Source of the DNA: Clitopilus passeckerianus
Taxonomy: Eukaryota > Basidiomycota > Agaricomycetes > Agaricales > Entolomataceae
DNA: 64,000 nucleotides
Reading direction: 5' to 3'
NCBI GenBank assembly: GCA_944990035.1
Contig: CALYLX010000066.1
Span: 124,001-188,000, forward strand
Shown here piece by piece: positions 1 through 10,961 of this stretch (positions are counted from its first letter, which is position 1; each line of letters starts with the position of its first letter). Under the pieces are notes generated by a model that saw nothing but the letters and a program-made list of their open reading frames with translations, was not told the origin of the DNA and made no database searches. The position numbers were made by a program, and so were the translations under genes.

Positions 1-52
1 AGTATTTCCAAGATGTAAGAAGATGCGAAATCTAATATCCCCAAATAGATAC

Positions 53-877
53 TTAAAGGCTAATACCGAGGATCTGGACGTGAGCCTTGACAATGGCTAG
101 GACATCGACAAGCTTGACAGAGACAAGGATGTTGGCAACAACCTTGATGAGACCGCAAACGAGGATATCGAGACCGACGATGAGGCCGAAGCAGACCTTG
201 AGCAGCTCAGCAAGGCAAACACTGAGGACTCGGTTAGTAAACATTCCGGGCAAAAAGACGTCGAAGTATTTACTTGATGTCAGCAATGATCTTGACGATG
301 ACAGAGATGTCAAGGGACACACAGGCCTTGAGGATGACGCTAATGAGAGTACAAATGGACTAAAATAAAGTGAATAAACGAGTGGGTGCAAGTAAACTCA
401 GAAAGAAACTTACGATGACAACATCGGCAATAATCTTGGCGCAAACGCTGATATCAATGAGCTTGCCCTCGGAGAGGAGGAGAACCTTGGCGTCGACACC
501 AACGAATGCCTTCAAGTCAATGACTGCGGCATCGATGATAGCTTTGACTTCAGTGAGGAGGTCGACGTAGACATCAACCTTAACGTTGACATCAGCCTTG
601 GCAGTGTCTAGATGGACCAGATTATGTCAGAACATTTGCTACATTCCATGAAAAGAACTGTACACTTACTACACTTGCCAACAACAACATCAACTTGAGC
701 CTTGACGTTGGCAAAGACGTCGGGGACTGACTGGCAATCGCAACGACGGCTCAAGGAAGTGACGGCAGGAGTAGTGACATCGGGTGTCGGCACAGGAGCG
801 CTGGTGAGAGGAGCAGCAACTGCGAAGCCAGCGAGGGCGGTGGTGGCGAAGAGGAGGATGGAGCGGAAGGAAGGCAT
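53..877 (-). CDS. Small secreted helical protein, unknown function
   Basis: I read four exons: 877-670, 607-414, 359-274 and 221-53, joined by GT-AG introns with all phases matching. They give about 218 residues. The N-terminus is a clear signal peptide (MPSFRSILLFATTALAGFAVAA), followed by a short Pro/Thr/Val linker and a dibasic RR (possible Kex2 site). The rest alternates Val/Ile/Leu with Lys/Asp/Ala in long amphipathic helical runs, with several scattered Cys. Agaricomycetes carry many secreted proteins of this composition; I know no established function. The start is the first ATG and sits directly before the signal peptide. It lies at the window edge but appears complete, ending in TAA at 53-55. 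Confidence 0.7.
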
Positions 878-2766
878 TTTAGTAAAGAGTGACTAGTTGC
901 TTGAAAAGCTGGGATTAGAGAGCAAAAAAAGAGACTGAAAGTTGATGCTATTCAACGACGAACAAGTGGGTTCTTATAGCCTTCGACCTCATTGCCTTCG
1001 GTTGGTCAGCGGCAGAAATTTGAAAGAAGTGTTTGAGCGTGTCGAGGGAAGTTGCTCAACCCTTTATCGCAGAAATGTTAACCGAGCCAAAAATGTACTA
1101 CGCTAAACCTTATTTGGTATTGATCGCCGCCTTCCTTTACCTCACCAGCTTCGTGTTCAATTTGTTGCCGCCGCACACGGCCGTCTATGTCGCACGACGG
1201 TTACAGGAATCCGGGCTTTAGGTAAAAGAGTTTGTTTGCCGCAGGCTCAGCTTGTTGCGATTCCTCGGAAGTACTTAAAGGGTGCGTGGACACAGCGTGC
1301 CATCGCCTCGGTGAGGGAATGAACAGGATCTCTCTTTGAAACACGCTCGCGTGTATAAGGCTGACCCTCTCCCTAAATAATTTAATTGAGGCTTGGATGG
1401 GTCGTCCTCGGCCGTCTGGAGAGTATTTCCGCCGTGATAGGCAAGGAACCAAAATATGTGGCGCAATTTCCTTTGGCAAATTCAAGGTACCTTCCGCGCT
1501 CTTCAATATCGAAACCTTACCTTATTATGATATTACTTTGATGGATATTACTCTATCATGTATTAATAACTTGTTCGCCCTGAAAAATATCTTGTGGTGG
1601 TAGATTGAGGACACGACGGGTCGCTGGCAGCTGCCGGAGTGGGAGGCTGAAATTAACGACAAGGCTAACTTATCTATTTGGTAGAAGCCTTATCGGTAGG
1701 TTCTCCTGAATGTGGAGATATGCATACCGAAAATGTATCCTAGGTAAAAGTGGGAAACCAACAATGATCGTAACGATAGGAAAAGGCAAAAGCCAAGCGT
1801 CAGAGGCAAGTTCTTGGAAGTCCCTGGTTCGTTCGTTGTCGAGCAACAGTGCGGCCAGCGTCACGGGTAGTTCCAGTCTACCAGTGGCAGCCCGAGCGAA
1901 GCCAGTGTGAATTGATTCCTGCAGTCTGCAGGCCGTTGTTCAGGGAATAATGCGCAGCTAGGCGAGGGCAAGCAAAATCGTCAACCCATTCGATCGGCGA
2001 ACTCGTAAATATTGTGCCGCAAATTGGGCACACTATCCTTAGATGTACAGCGGAATCTCACTACCAGGAAAATCATCGTTTAATGTAATATCTTAGGACA
2101 ATACAGGCCAGAGAAAACATCCGGGAGAGCTTGAAAGGAGCTATTTGGAGCCATTTGCCAGCAGCCATGACCGTTCGCGACTCCAAGCTAGCAGCAAAGT
2201 CAGACTCACAAGAAGCCCATAGAACGGAGCCGATTAGGCATCAAGACGCCTACAGTATGTAGGCCGTTTTTGCGCTAGTCGAGGAACAGAGGAACAATGT
2301 CCTGTCAATGTCACCGCCAACCAATCACCAGCGGAATCCTTACCTCAGGGGCCAAGTTTTGACCTGATGGAGTTGTTGCCCCCCGAAATTGCTTAGCGTC
2401 AAACCTTTCAGCCACGAGTCATGTTGTCTGGGGGAAAATAGTAGTTCAATAAGTTCTAGGTACTGGTACACATTGAGGAGGGATATAATTGTGATTGCTG
2501 TAAATGCTTGAATGTAAATGCGGAAAGAAATGCAAATGTGGCTGTGGTGTAGAATCAAATGGCGTATCATGTGCGTCGTCCGGATATTGCTAATGTTCGA
2601 AAATGTAGGTGAAATGGTGATGTATGATACAGAGAGGCAGTTTGAACAGCAAGTGTAGCAGATGCAGAAAGAAATGTCGAAAAGTACAAGTACATGATAT
2701 GGGAGGATGCCACCATACCTTCGTCCAAGCCATTAGGATTAGTTCGTATGTGCCGTTTGACGAGGT
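878..2766. other. Intergenic stretch without a supported gene
   Basis: I find only short open frames here (up to about 100 codons, for example minus strand 1506-1201 and plus strand 1397-1603). None has a recognisable domain, good splice continuity or biased composition. The part just above 877 is the likely promoter of the secreted-protein gene; the part below 2767 is the 3' flank of the OTU gene. Confidence 0.4.
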
Positions 2767-5003
2767 TCATATCTTCAGTTCTCGAAAACCACGGACGTCG
2801 AGCCTGCCGGTCCCATTGGTCTTCCATTCATCCTTGCCCTCCTCTGTGCTAGCCGTATTCGCGCTCGCCCGTGTGCGATACCGACCACCTGGAATCACAA
2901 TCTTCCCTGCGCCAACGCCCCCAACATGAGCTTGCCTAGGCTTGGGAAGTCCAAGTTGTTTCCGCTGCCGTCGCGTCAACGGCTTCTCTTCACCACCCTG
3001 GGCAGCGAGCCGCTTGCTTTGACGTTTAGGAGAAGCACTGGGGGCGCTAAGCGACCGGTTGAGATTGGGCTCTATATCCGCATCGTCCCCATCCTGCGAG
3101 GAATCAACTTCAGCTTCACCGTCTGAGCCGGCGTCCGATTCATTATCTGATGATGCAGCACTGGACGCAGTGAGAGGAGAGAGCGCTGAGAGGTCAGAGA
3201 GAGCCATGGGGGAGAGCGGGCCACATTGCGGAGTTTCAGTGCCAGTAGAAGAAGGCATCTGCGACACAGGAGTACATTCCCTCCGACTTCGCTTTACAGC
3301 GTCGGGGCCACTTCCCGTCGATGAGGTGGCAGTATCAGAATAGTCGTCTCCTTCGGACTCAGCGAATGTCCGCTTCGGGGATAGCTTTGAGCTTAAGATT
3401 TTCGCAGCATCCAAGGGAATGGAGTCACCAGCCGAAAATGACTCTCGCAACGGATGAGATGATTGTGAGGATGGAGCAACGCTAGTTGATGACTGAGAGG
3501 TGGAGGGGAAGGGTGACACGGAACGAGAGGAGGGTAGAGGAACCATTGTAGGATCGACAACCATGGCACTCGATGGATCAGTCGTCGAGGTCGAATCTGT
3601 TGGAGCAGCAGGCTCAACGACAGAGGACGCTGCAGATGCTGGCGGTGTCGCTGAGCCAGAGTTGCTCAACTTCAACGTGACCTTCTTCGTCTTTGAGATA
3701 GGTTTCGCTCGAATAGTCCTGTCATTGTCATCACTGTCAATTTCTGGTACGATGGCTGTTGCTTTGGCTTTCGACTTCGACCGCGGCGAAGGCCGTTCAG
3801 CACTGGGGCTTGGAGAACCAGCAGGAAGCTCGGACACTCGAGGTATGCCATTATGTGGCCCCCGGAGATTCCGTATGGAAGAGAAATGCTCCCAATCATG
3901 GTATCTTTAGTCCAGTGTCAAAACGGTGTCAAAACCGGACGAACGAGAAGGCTTACGCGACATAAACCGTGTCGAACTCCCCCTCATCCTCGTCTGGGGT
4001 TAGAGGAGGAGTTGGCAACTGATTGTGACCTTTCTTACCCTTCTTATCCAGCTTGGCTTTCACTTTCTTTTCAGCCTGCTCTTTCTTCTCACGCGTGTGC
4101 TCTCGGTGTATTCGTCTCTTTTCTCTGTCGTTCAATGCCCCACCAACAGAAGTGTCTGCCTCCGCCTCCTCATCGTCGTAGTCTTCCTCTTCAGATTCGT
4201 ATTGGTATTGCTCGTACGACTTCTTCACGGAGGATGACGCCGTCGACGAGGATGGTGCAAAGGCGGACCATTCAATGACATAGACAAGGCCAGGTTGAAT
4301 AACTTTAACATTATGTTGCGTCATATGCGCAAATGCAGACAGTTCCATGTGTCCGCCATATGTACCTGAATATTGAGAAAATAATCAGTACCAGTCGTGT
4401 CAAATGATTTAATTAGAAAAAGCATGATGATGATCGACGAGATAACGGATCTAAGCCTTGAAGCACGTTGAGTAAACGAGCTTACCATGCTCTTTCATAC
4501 ATCGGAGATGCACCTCCAGCCCTCGCTCGTCCTCACAAAAAGGTTCATATCGATCACGGTGCTTCTCTATCCATTCACAAATCTTTGTACGGAGTTCATA
4601 GTGGCGAGACTCCGAGCCGTACACCTGGTCAGAGAGAGCCCGGAATAGACAGTTTCCATCGCCAAGGGTATTGGCGGCATATAGACCAAGAGAGCGAAGT
4701 TGCTCAGTAAGTTGAGCTCCTGACGATGCCTCAGAGTTTACGAGCTAGCGAAGAACAAGTGTTTTAAGGTTAGGGTTTATGTTGGAATCGTAAATGACTG
4801 TGCCAACTTACGCGACCTTTGGATGATCGGGTTGTCCGTGAACGTACTGTGAAATAACGCAAATGATTGGTCAGAACTTTGTTGCAAACAACGTGGTTAT
4901 GCACATTGAAAAACTCGCCCAAAATCGGGAAAGTTCGGAATTTTTCCCCAAAAAACTTACATTGTGGTGGGGGCTTGCCCTTTGTCTTTCTACCAGCGGG
5001 CAT
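2767..5003 (-). CDS. OTU-domain deubiquitinase (OTUD3-like) with long acidic/Ser-rich tail
   Basis: Five exons (5003-4961, 4846-4812, 4744-4486, 4365-3957, 3904-2767) join in frame to about 627 residues. The OTU cysteine protease domain is near the N-terminus: LGDGNCLFRALSDQVYG carries the catalytic Asp and Cys (about residues 55-58), TYGGHMELSAFAH is the central OTU strand, and YHDWEHFSSIRN supplies the catalytic His (about residue 255). Such enzymes cut ubiquitin chains from proteins. The central insert (4300-3960) is acidic then Lys-rich. After the His motif, about 350 residues are Ser/Pro/acid-rich and probably disordered, ending in a basic RRQRKQLGLPKPR patch. The start ATG opens a basic leader. 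A later start at 3837 would remove the catalytic domain, so I reject it. Its substrate is unknown. Confidence 0.85.
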
Positions 5004-5777
5004 GCAACTACTGGATTGGCTTAAAATAAGAGAAATAAAGGATGCAGCAAGGCTGGCGCGAGTGGGGCAAGATGATGGTTGTTGAAGTGTGAGCGGAACC
5101 TGAATTTTCTGGGGTCTCGGCTCCAGGAGAGACCCCGAACAGCCGAGAGGCGCAACACTGATGAACTCTGACATGTCGAAAAGTGGCCATCTTGGATAGA
5201 CAAGATGACCCTTAGTGCTATGGAAATAATCTATCTTATTCGAGTTGATGCTCGCCCAGAAGCTCTATGATACAAACCCTGTGACACTTCGACTCGGAGG
5301 TTCTGCCTTGGTGGCCAAATACATCCAGATCAACACACGCCTCCATATGCGAGATCTCTGCGGCAGTATCTATTCCACTAGCGCATCGTCTGAAAGTTCA
5401 TGCAAATGTCTCCTTCTAAATCCATCATTGGTAACGGCCTGTGGATATGAGCTTCAGCCTTCAACCGTCATTTACCTCTTTGTAAGTTTTCCAACTTATT
5501 TGTGAGATTGGTACCGGACACCAAGTGTTTGAACCACCAAGTGAATTTGTCGCCTGCTTGAGATCAAAGCATTATGAGGAGGGGTTGACGGCCGAAATAT
5601 TCAGCCTTCTTCTTGCTCGGGCAGGCATTTATGGCAAGCCAAGCGTGGTAGCATTTAATGAGGTCTGTCAAGCAGCACATGATGATTCCAGTACAACTAC
5701 CCAAGACGATCTGGCGCTGTCTACACTTTGCACGCCACATTTACCTTGCTTGCTGTATCTCCCCAACCCTTACCAAA
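5004..5777. other. Gap between OTU gene and helicase remnant
   Basis: No supported gene. The plus-strand frame 5245-5505 (86 codons) has no recognisable domain. The half next to 5778 may be decayed C-terminal helicase sequence: a possible splice site lies near 5768, but the frames beyond it do not show helicase motifs III-VI. Confidence 0.35.
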
Positions 5778-6645
5778 TCATGGTCGAAATTTCACGACGG
5801 TTATGAAACGTTCGTAAATAGTTCGTCCGATTTGCTGATCTTTTGGATCTGTGTCTTCCGTACGGCAGTACAATGCTTCTCGGGGAGGTATGCCGATAGG
5901 AAGGAATTGATGGAAATCTCCACAGAGAATGACGCTGACGTTGCCAAAAATAATGTTCCCCTTGTCTTCCACGCCTTTTGCACTGTTGATATGTCTCGAC
6001 AATTGAGCCAGAAATGATCTCCCTTGACACAAGCACAAATCGTCTACTATTAATGCGATGGAATGGCCATTGAATATGCTCACCTATCATTGAATATTCG
6101 TCGATGATTAAATAGCGTTTGTCACGCCAAAAGTTTTCTAATCGATTTTTCGTTTTATCCGATTTTGCCCCTCCTCGCCTCCCAGCAGCTATTCCGGCTA
6201 CTGATTGTGTTGTCTTGCCATTGATCAATAAAGCAGCGATGCTAGTGTAGCCAGATTTGACTAATATGTGCTCTAGGCCACGATAGGCAAATGCTTCAGT
6301 GATGATTTGAATGGCTCTCGACTTTCCAGTACCACATTTTCCTTCCACGATCATATACAGCGGCGGAAGGCCGTCTTGCGTTTGACTTTGGTCCAAATGC
6401 TGGATCACAATTCCGGAAGCTCTTCGTTGCTCGTCGTTGAGCTCATGGAGGTTCGCTGGTGCTAAAGGTTGTTCGACTTCTGGTAGAAGTTCATGTCCCA
6501 ACATTTCGTTGTCATTGTCAAAAATCAACCTGTGAGGCCGATGATAGCGAGAAACCATCTTTGCAGGCCATTGAAGTCCTAGATTTCTCTGATTGGAACT
6601 TTTGTAGAGCATTAATGGGGTAGTGGTAACCTGGGTCGTTGCCAC
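5778..6645 (-). pseudogene. PIF1-like helicase fragment of Helitron type
   Basis: This is an internal piece of a PIF1-family helicase like those in fungal Helitron transposons. VEGKCGTGKSRAIQII is the Walker A loop and YLIIDEYSMIG the Walker B motif. After a GT-AG intron (about 6087-6026) the frame continues with FLAQLSRHIN and VILCGDFHQFLPIG, the next conserved helicase motif. Motifs IV-VI and the Rep nuclease domain are absent. The upstream end runs into the tRNA-Gly gene at 6609-6689, and the downstream frame stops at 5778. Both ends are therefore truncated, which points to a transposon remnant rather than a host PIF1 gene. The start given is only where the open frame begins. Confidence 0.75.
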
Positions 6646-6689
6646 TCATTAAGCTCGACCCGCCGGGGGTTCGATTCCCTCTTAATGCA
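6609..6689 (+). tRNA. tRNA-Gly (anticodon GCC) with a short intron
   Basis: Acceptor strands GCATTAA and TTAATGC pair perfectly and are followed by discriminator A. A D-arm with GTAGTGGTA is present. The anticodon stem GGTCG/CGACC encloses TTGCCA, then about 10 nt (CTCATTAAGC, predicted intron after position 37), then T. The T-arm is GGGGG-TTCGATT-CCCTC with one G-U pair. A run of Ts follows at about 6692 (Pol III terminator). Box A and box B consensus are visible. The intron boundary is inferred from geometry. Confidence 0.85.
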
Positions 6690-7023
6690 ATCCTTTTTTC
6701 CTGTTCCAATCTTCAGCGAATGTTATGTTACCCCGAAATTACCCTTAATTTTTGACACGGGGCAACATCAATCGCAGTCACTGAATGGGTATCGGGGTCG
6801 CAGTCGCGTTCAAACTCCCGTAATGAATAATGACATGTTCATCGCGGTTATGTTGAGAGGACATTGATTCCATAGTAATCGGACCGATGCTGCCGTGTGA
6901 GTAACTGGTTCCCCGCAGTTGATGCAACTGCTGTGCAATCTGTGTCCGCAGCGACGACCAGAAATATCTTCCGGGCAAATATATACCACCATCTCAGAGA
7001 GTACTTCAAGAAGCAGCGAAGCC

Positions 7024-8091
7024 ATGATTATAGACGAAAAGGTCGTTATGCTCCCACCACCACCTTACGCAGCTTCGTCGTTGAATGGCCTTGCTCCTCC
7101 GCCATTCCCTTCGTCATCGCGAACTAAAGTGACTCTCACTGGCCTACCGTCTCACATATTGCTCCAGGCAATCTACTTCACCATTCCGCAAACCTCTTTA
7201 CCTGACCAAGACAAGGTAGAGCGGCAACGCAAGACACTCTACTGGCTATCGACCTCACTTCGTCTCGTCAACCGTACATTCTATATTGCCACCATGCATA
7301 TCCTTCGCTCCACCTACATACCAACATACGATACCCTTGTACGTCCACCGTACACGTCCGACCCATTCCCTCTGGGTTCTGGAGTTGATTCTAATGCGAA
7401 CCCTCCATCATCGCCTTACGGACCTCTTCCACCTTCGCCGTCCTCAACATCCATTTCCTCACCCTATTATCCTTCCGCACAGCGATCTTCGCTGACAACT
7501 ATACAGCGCGAAACAGCGATCTTGGACCAATTCATAGCTCTCAAAGTCCGTGAAGACTCGTGGGCGGACGATACCGAACTGCACCTAGAGCGAGACGAGG
7601 CGTACAAGGACCTCTTTGTTCATGCACAGCCTAAAGCACGGCTAGAGGACCTTGTCCGCATATACGGTGTTAAAGAGGGTGTAGTTACCCTGGGTGCTCC
7701 AACAGCAAGAAAGTCAGCTAGCAAGCTTCACCTACCTTCCTCATCGAAGTCCTCGGCAAAGCCACCACCGACACCCCCACTGCCCCAAGCTCAAACCCAA
7801 TCACGTTCCACTGGTAGCTCCATCCTGTCCTCTCTGGGCTTCAAAAGGTCAAAATCTAAAGCCACCTCTCCACCCCCCACTCCTACTACCCCACCTAAGG
7901 CTCAACCAATACAGCCCATCCCTTTCCATCTTCTTTCCGTGACACTCTCCCCGAGACAAGTCGGCCTTGTACTTCACCCATCGAAACGCACCATAGTCAC
8001 TACCGAGAGGGCATCAAAGGATGAGAAGCTCGAACGGGCCGCAAAGAGACTTGTTAAGGAGCTCCGTGCATGGCTGGAGGAAGGAGGGTGA
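7024..8091 (+). CDS. Hypothetical protein, possibly F-box-like, Pro/Ser-rich
   Basis: A single uninterrupted frame of about 355 residues from ATG 7024 (MIIDEKVVMLPPPPYAA). The frame is open further upstream, but that part has ordinary base composition and the chosen ATG opens the conserved-looking section. Residues about 35-100 contain TLTGLPSHILLQAIYFTIP and LRLVNRTFYIATMHILRSTY, a pattern resembling the F-box start (LP..I...I, then a conserved ...VN..FY). The middle is Pro/Ser-rich. The C-terminal part has SVTLSPRQVGLVLHPSKRT followed by an amphipathic helix rich in Lys/Glu. I do not recognise a named family; substrate-adaptor activity is a guess. Confidence 0.6.
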   Translation: MIIDEKVVMLPPPPYAASSLNGLAPPPFPSSSRTKVTLTGLPSHILLQAIYFTIPQTSLPDQDKVERQRKTLYWLSTSLRLVNRTFYIATMHILRSTYIPTYDTLVRPPYTSDPFPLGSGVDSNANPPSSPYGPLPPSPSSTSISSPYYPSAQRSSLTTIQRETAILDQFIALKVREDSWADDTELHLERDEAYKDLFVHAQPKARLEDLVRIYGVKEGVVTLGAPTARKSASKLHLPSSSKSSAKPPPTPPLPQAQTQSRSTGSSILSSLGFKRSKSKATSPPPTPTTPPKAQPIQPIPFHLLSVTLSPRQVGLVLHPSKRTIVTTERASKDEKLERAAKRLVKELRAWLEEGG

Positions 8092-8697
8092 CTCTTTGTT
8101 GGAGGTCGGTGGGTGTCCCATTCGGGCGCAAATCGAGATGTTTTCTGGGAGCTTGCGTAAATTGTGTCCGCAAGGGTGCCGGCATTGTATTACGCTAGCG
8201 CATCCCCCCATCTGTCGCCCACCTTCCTCCTCTTGGGCGGAACTCTTATACACATTCTGGGAAAGAATGCTCAGGGTTGAGAGCAACACTTGCCGACAAC
8301 AGCCCGCTGGCAGGCCAAGGTCCAGAGTGCACGCCTGTCTGCCTATTCTTGCGCCAGCGTCCGATATATTGGGGGACCTGGTTGACACGGCTTCGTACTT
8401 AGGAAGCACGGGAGGCGCAGGAGTAACTATCTGCCCATATGGTAGTATTCCCGACGTTTACAAGTAAGGTTTTTTAAAAAGTTAATACTCTATTAGTAAC
8501 GAATCACTGGCTTGTTTCCTTCATTCTTACTTATCTTAGACCTTAGTAATTAACAATAATAATCTGGGATCACTCCATTCAACGAATCTGTTTGATTATT
8601 ACTCTCAATCTACTGAATCTACTTACAAATTTGATTGAACTTGAGCGACCTTGGTGAGCTGGCCGTCTCGCCAAACGTGAGCAATACCTTGTCATCC
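8092..8697. other. 3' flank of hypothetical gene, no gene seen
   Basis: Open frames on both strands at 8014-8467 overlap each other and the end of the upstream gene and show no domain. From 8465 the sequence is AT-rich with no frame of note. The end of this stretch is the 5' flank of tRNA-Thr. Confidence 0.35.
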
Positions 8698-8779
8698 GCC
8701 GCGTTGGCGTAGTGGTAGCGCGTCTCACTTGTACACTTGTGTCATGAGAAGGTCACTCGTTCAATCCGGGTACGTGGCA
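8698..8779 (+). tRNA. tRNA-Thr (anticodon TGT) with a short intron
   Basis: Acceptor strands GCCGCGT and ACGTGGC pair over seven positions (one G-U), with discriminator A at 8779. The D-arm is GCGTAGTGGTAGCGC. The anticodon stem TCTCA/TGAGA encloses CTTGTA plus a predicted 10-nt intron (CACTTGTGTC) and the final loop base, which gives anticodon TGT. The T-arm is ACTCG-TTCAATC-CGGGT. A T-rich stretch follows (8785 onward), suited to Pol III termination. The exact intron boundary is inferred. Confidence 0.85.
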
Positions 8780-9269
8780 TGAATCCTTTTTCCCTTTTTC
8801 TCGCGAGCTCTTGGACCTGTTCAATGACCCTTAGCCTTTCCGGACTCCAACTGCACAGACCTTTAACGTCAACGTTTCAGAAAAGAGCTGAATACATGAC
8901 GTCTTCAGCGCTTTCCTTTGGTCTCTGGATCCCATACAGAACGCGTATGGTCTGACTTCCTTGACTCCTTTTCTTGGATTTAGGACTCGATGTCTACTCT
9001 ACTCAAAGTTCAATCGAGGGCCCACTTGCACCGATTTAATTTAAATCGCATTTATAGCAGAGAACACTTTCGGTCATAGATGTTATTTCCAAGTTACACT
9101 GCTAGCCAGATCTGGTGTCGTTTTCATCTCCTCTCTGCTGCCCCTTCCGAACTGCCCCTGCTCCAAGAGTTGCTTGTCCAACAGGAGGCCGGAAGGGTCA
9201 GACATTTTCCTCCTAAAATAACCATGACCTATAAAGGCGCTTTGAGATTGAGCTGGAGGACTTCACAAC
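8780..9269. other. Region between tRNA-Thr and next gene
   Basis: No supported gene. It holds the Pol III terminator T-runs just after 8780 and then the likely promoter and 5' UTR of the gene starting at 9270. Confidence 0.35.
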
Positions 9270-10544
9270 ATGACTCATAGCATTCTGGCCTTGACATCTG
9301 CGAGCGAAATCCGACTTCTCTCTCGTACTCCTCCTCGCAGCCCTCCTCTCGAGACGTCGGCTGCCCCAGCTTCTCCTGCTTCACCTTCGCCGCCAAGTCG
9401 CCGAAGCTTTTTGACGCGCTTTTTAAAGCGACCAAGTACCTCCCCTAATCTTAAAACAATCCCTCTTCACCCCAATCATCCGACTCCGAGTCATCTCCCG
9501 GAACTTTCGCCCAAAGTTCTTCAGCGTGTTATCCTTGACGTATGGTGCTCTGATCTCACTGAAGATGAGAGGTACCGCCTTTATGCAAGCTCCATGCATG
9601 TGAGCAAAGCCTGGCGCTCTCTCTTCCTCCGAGTCTCCTCAATGCATGTATACATTAACAACACCTTCGACTATGTACGGTTCAGGTTAGACGGATACAT
9701 ACGCCAACCTCGTCTCGAGCTTATGGCTCTCGCTCAACACCAGAACTACCTTCGATCGACCTCCCGCCTCGTGTACAGTGCGCCTCCTACTCTCCCTACC
9801 CCTGCCGCCCTCCCTCCACCCAAAGCACTTTGCCAATCCGTCACTCTCACTGCCTCATACGATAGTCCCATCCACACCCCAACCATTTATGACATATATG
9901 GATACTCTACCAACGCACTTTCACATTTCCTCTCAGACGGTACTGGCGTCCCTCTGCGAAACCTCCATATCCTCAATTTGCGTTTCATCAATGCTGGCTT
10001 ACACCACGTTATGGAAGCATTGACGCCCGGCATTCCACCTCAAGTAACTGAAGTATGTATTACATGGACTTTCGAAGACCCCCATCGACGGACGAAGCGT
10101 ATAACGGCCCTTGAACAACCCCTTGTTCCTACTATTGATGACGACACCATGAAGATCCCTCGAGGGGCAGTTTGTTTTCCTTCCGCTTGGGCCGGGTGGC
10201 CTGGGGTGAAGAAGCTGTCTTTTGAAGATGGAACGACTGCTGGGCTTATAGGGGGCATTGTTAGTAGGTGTCCAGACGTTGAGGAGGTTAGCTTCGAGGG
10301 AAGGCCAGAGGTTCGCAATAGTAGCAGCGCCCGTATGAATACGGGGGAGTGGATGAAGTTCTTCCATGAGAAGAAGCCTGGAGAGGAGATACCGAAGGAA
10401 AAGTTGACCACTTGGTTCCATGAAGCACCGATCATCCGCATCAGGAGAGTCAAAGGGTATGGCGCGGACTGGGAAGGAAGGTTACGCTTGGTTCAGAGAG
10501 AGCACGGAGGTGTTTTGAGAAGAACATATCAGCATATTAATTAG
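9270..10544 (+). CDS. Hypothetical protein, possibly F-box-like
   Basis: A single frame of 424 residues from ATG 9270. The first 75 residues are Pro/Ser-rich. LPELSPKVLQRVILDVW (about 77-93), then YRLYASSMHVSKAWRSLFLRVSS, resembles the F-box pattern of fungal proteins (LP.E.L..I......, then a conserved SK.W). The following section has GYSTNALSHFLSDGT and repeated aliphatic segments that could be irregular leucine-rich strands, but I see no clear LRR register. The frame has no evident intron, unlike most genes here, and this is shared with the hypothetical gene at 7024. No specific function can be assigned. Confidence 0.6.
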   Translation: MTHSILALTSASEIRLLSRTPPRSPPLETSAAPASPASPSPPSRRSFLTRFLKRPSTSPNLKTIPLHPNHPTPSHLPELSPKVLQRVILDVWCSDLTEDERYRLYASSMHVSKAWRSLFLRVSSMHVYINNTFDYVRFRLDGYIRQPRLELMALAQHQNYLRSTSRLVYSAPPTLPTPAALPPPKALCQSVTLTASYDSPIHTPTIYDIYGYSTNALSHFLSDGTGVPLRNLHILNLRFINAGLHHVMEALTPGIPPQVTEVCITWTFEDPHRRTKRITALEQPLVPTIDDDTMKIPRGAVCFPSAWAGWPGVKKLSFEDGTTAGLIGGIVSRCPDVEEVSFEGRPEVRNSSSARMNTGEWMKFFHEKKPGEEIPKEKLTTWFHEAPIIRIRRVKGYGADWEGRLRLVQREHGGVLRRTYQHIN

Positions 10545-10961
10545 TTGTTAGCCATAACATTTCCATTTTTATTAGGGTGTCCGGGTTCGATTACAACTCA
10601 GTTAAAACTCGGGATTCGCCTGCACACAAGCATATGATCTTTGGATGGAATCATAGTGACGAGGTGACATGACGTTCCGGCTAGAATCATCCAAGCAATC
10701 ATGAGACGAGTAACAAGATGTTCGACCAAGAATGTCGTAACAAGACGGGCACAAAGATCAGATAGCGGGCATTGGAGGAACTTCGGATGATATCAAACAT
10801 TAACGCACGTTGGTATGAGCCCAAAAGTGACGACGGAGGCAAAATATTTTGGGCGTTGAGTGCCGGAATTGGAAATGATCCAACGATTGCGGGAAGAGCC
10901 GAGGCTCTCAAAGACTATAACAGTCGCTCTGGCTGGACCGCCTTGCTCATCGTCCAGCACA
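10545..10961. other. Promoter region of the trehalose synthase-like gene
   Basis: No gene supported. The frame of the next gene is open upstream of its ATG to about 10860, but no ATG occurs there, so I start the gene at 10962. A tRNA-like T-arm string (gggttcgatt near 10580) lacks partner stems. Confidence 0.35.

Noticed and set aside
2624..3910. Plus-strand frames over the OTU gene's last exon
   Set aside because: They are short, overlap one another, and lie opposite an exon that continues a verified OTU domain.
10575..10620. tRNA-like string gggttcgatt
   Set aside because: No acceptor, D-arm or anticodon stem can be paired around it.
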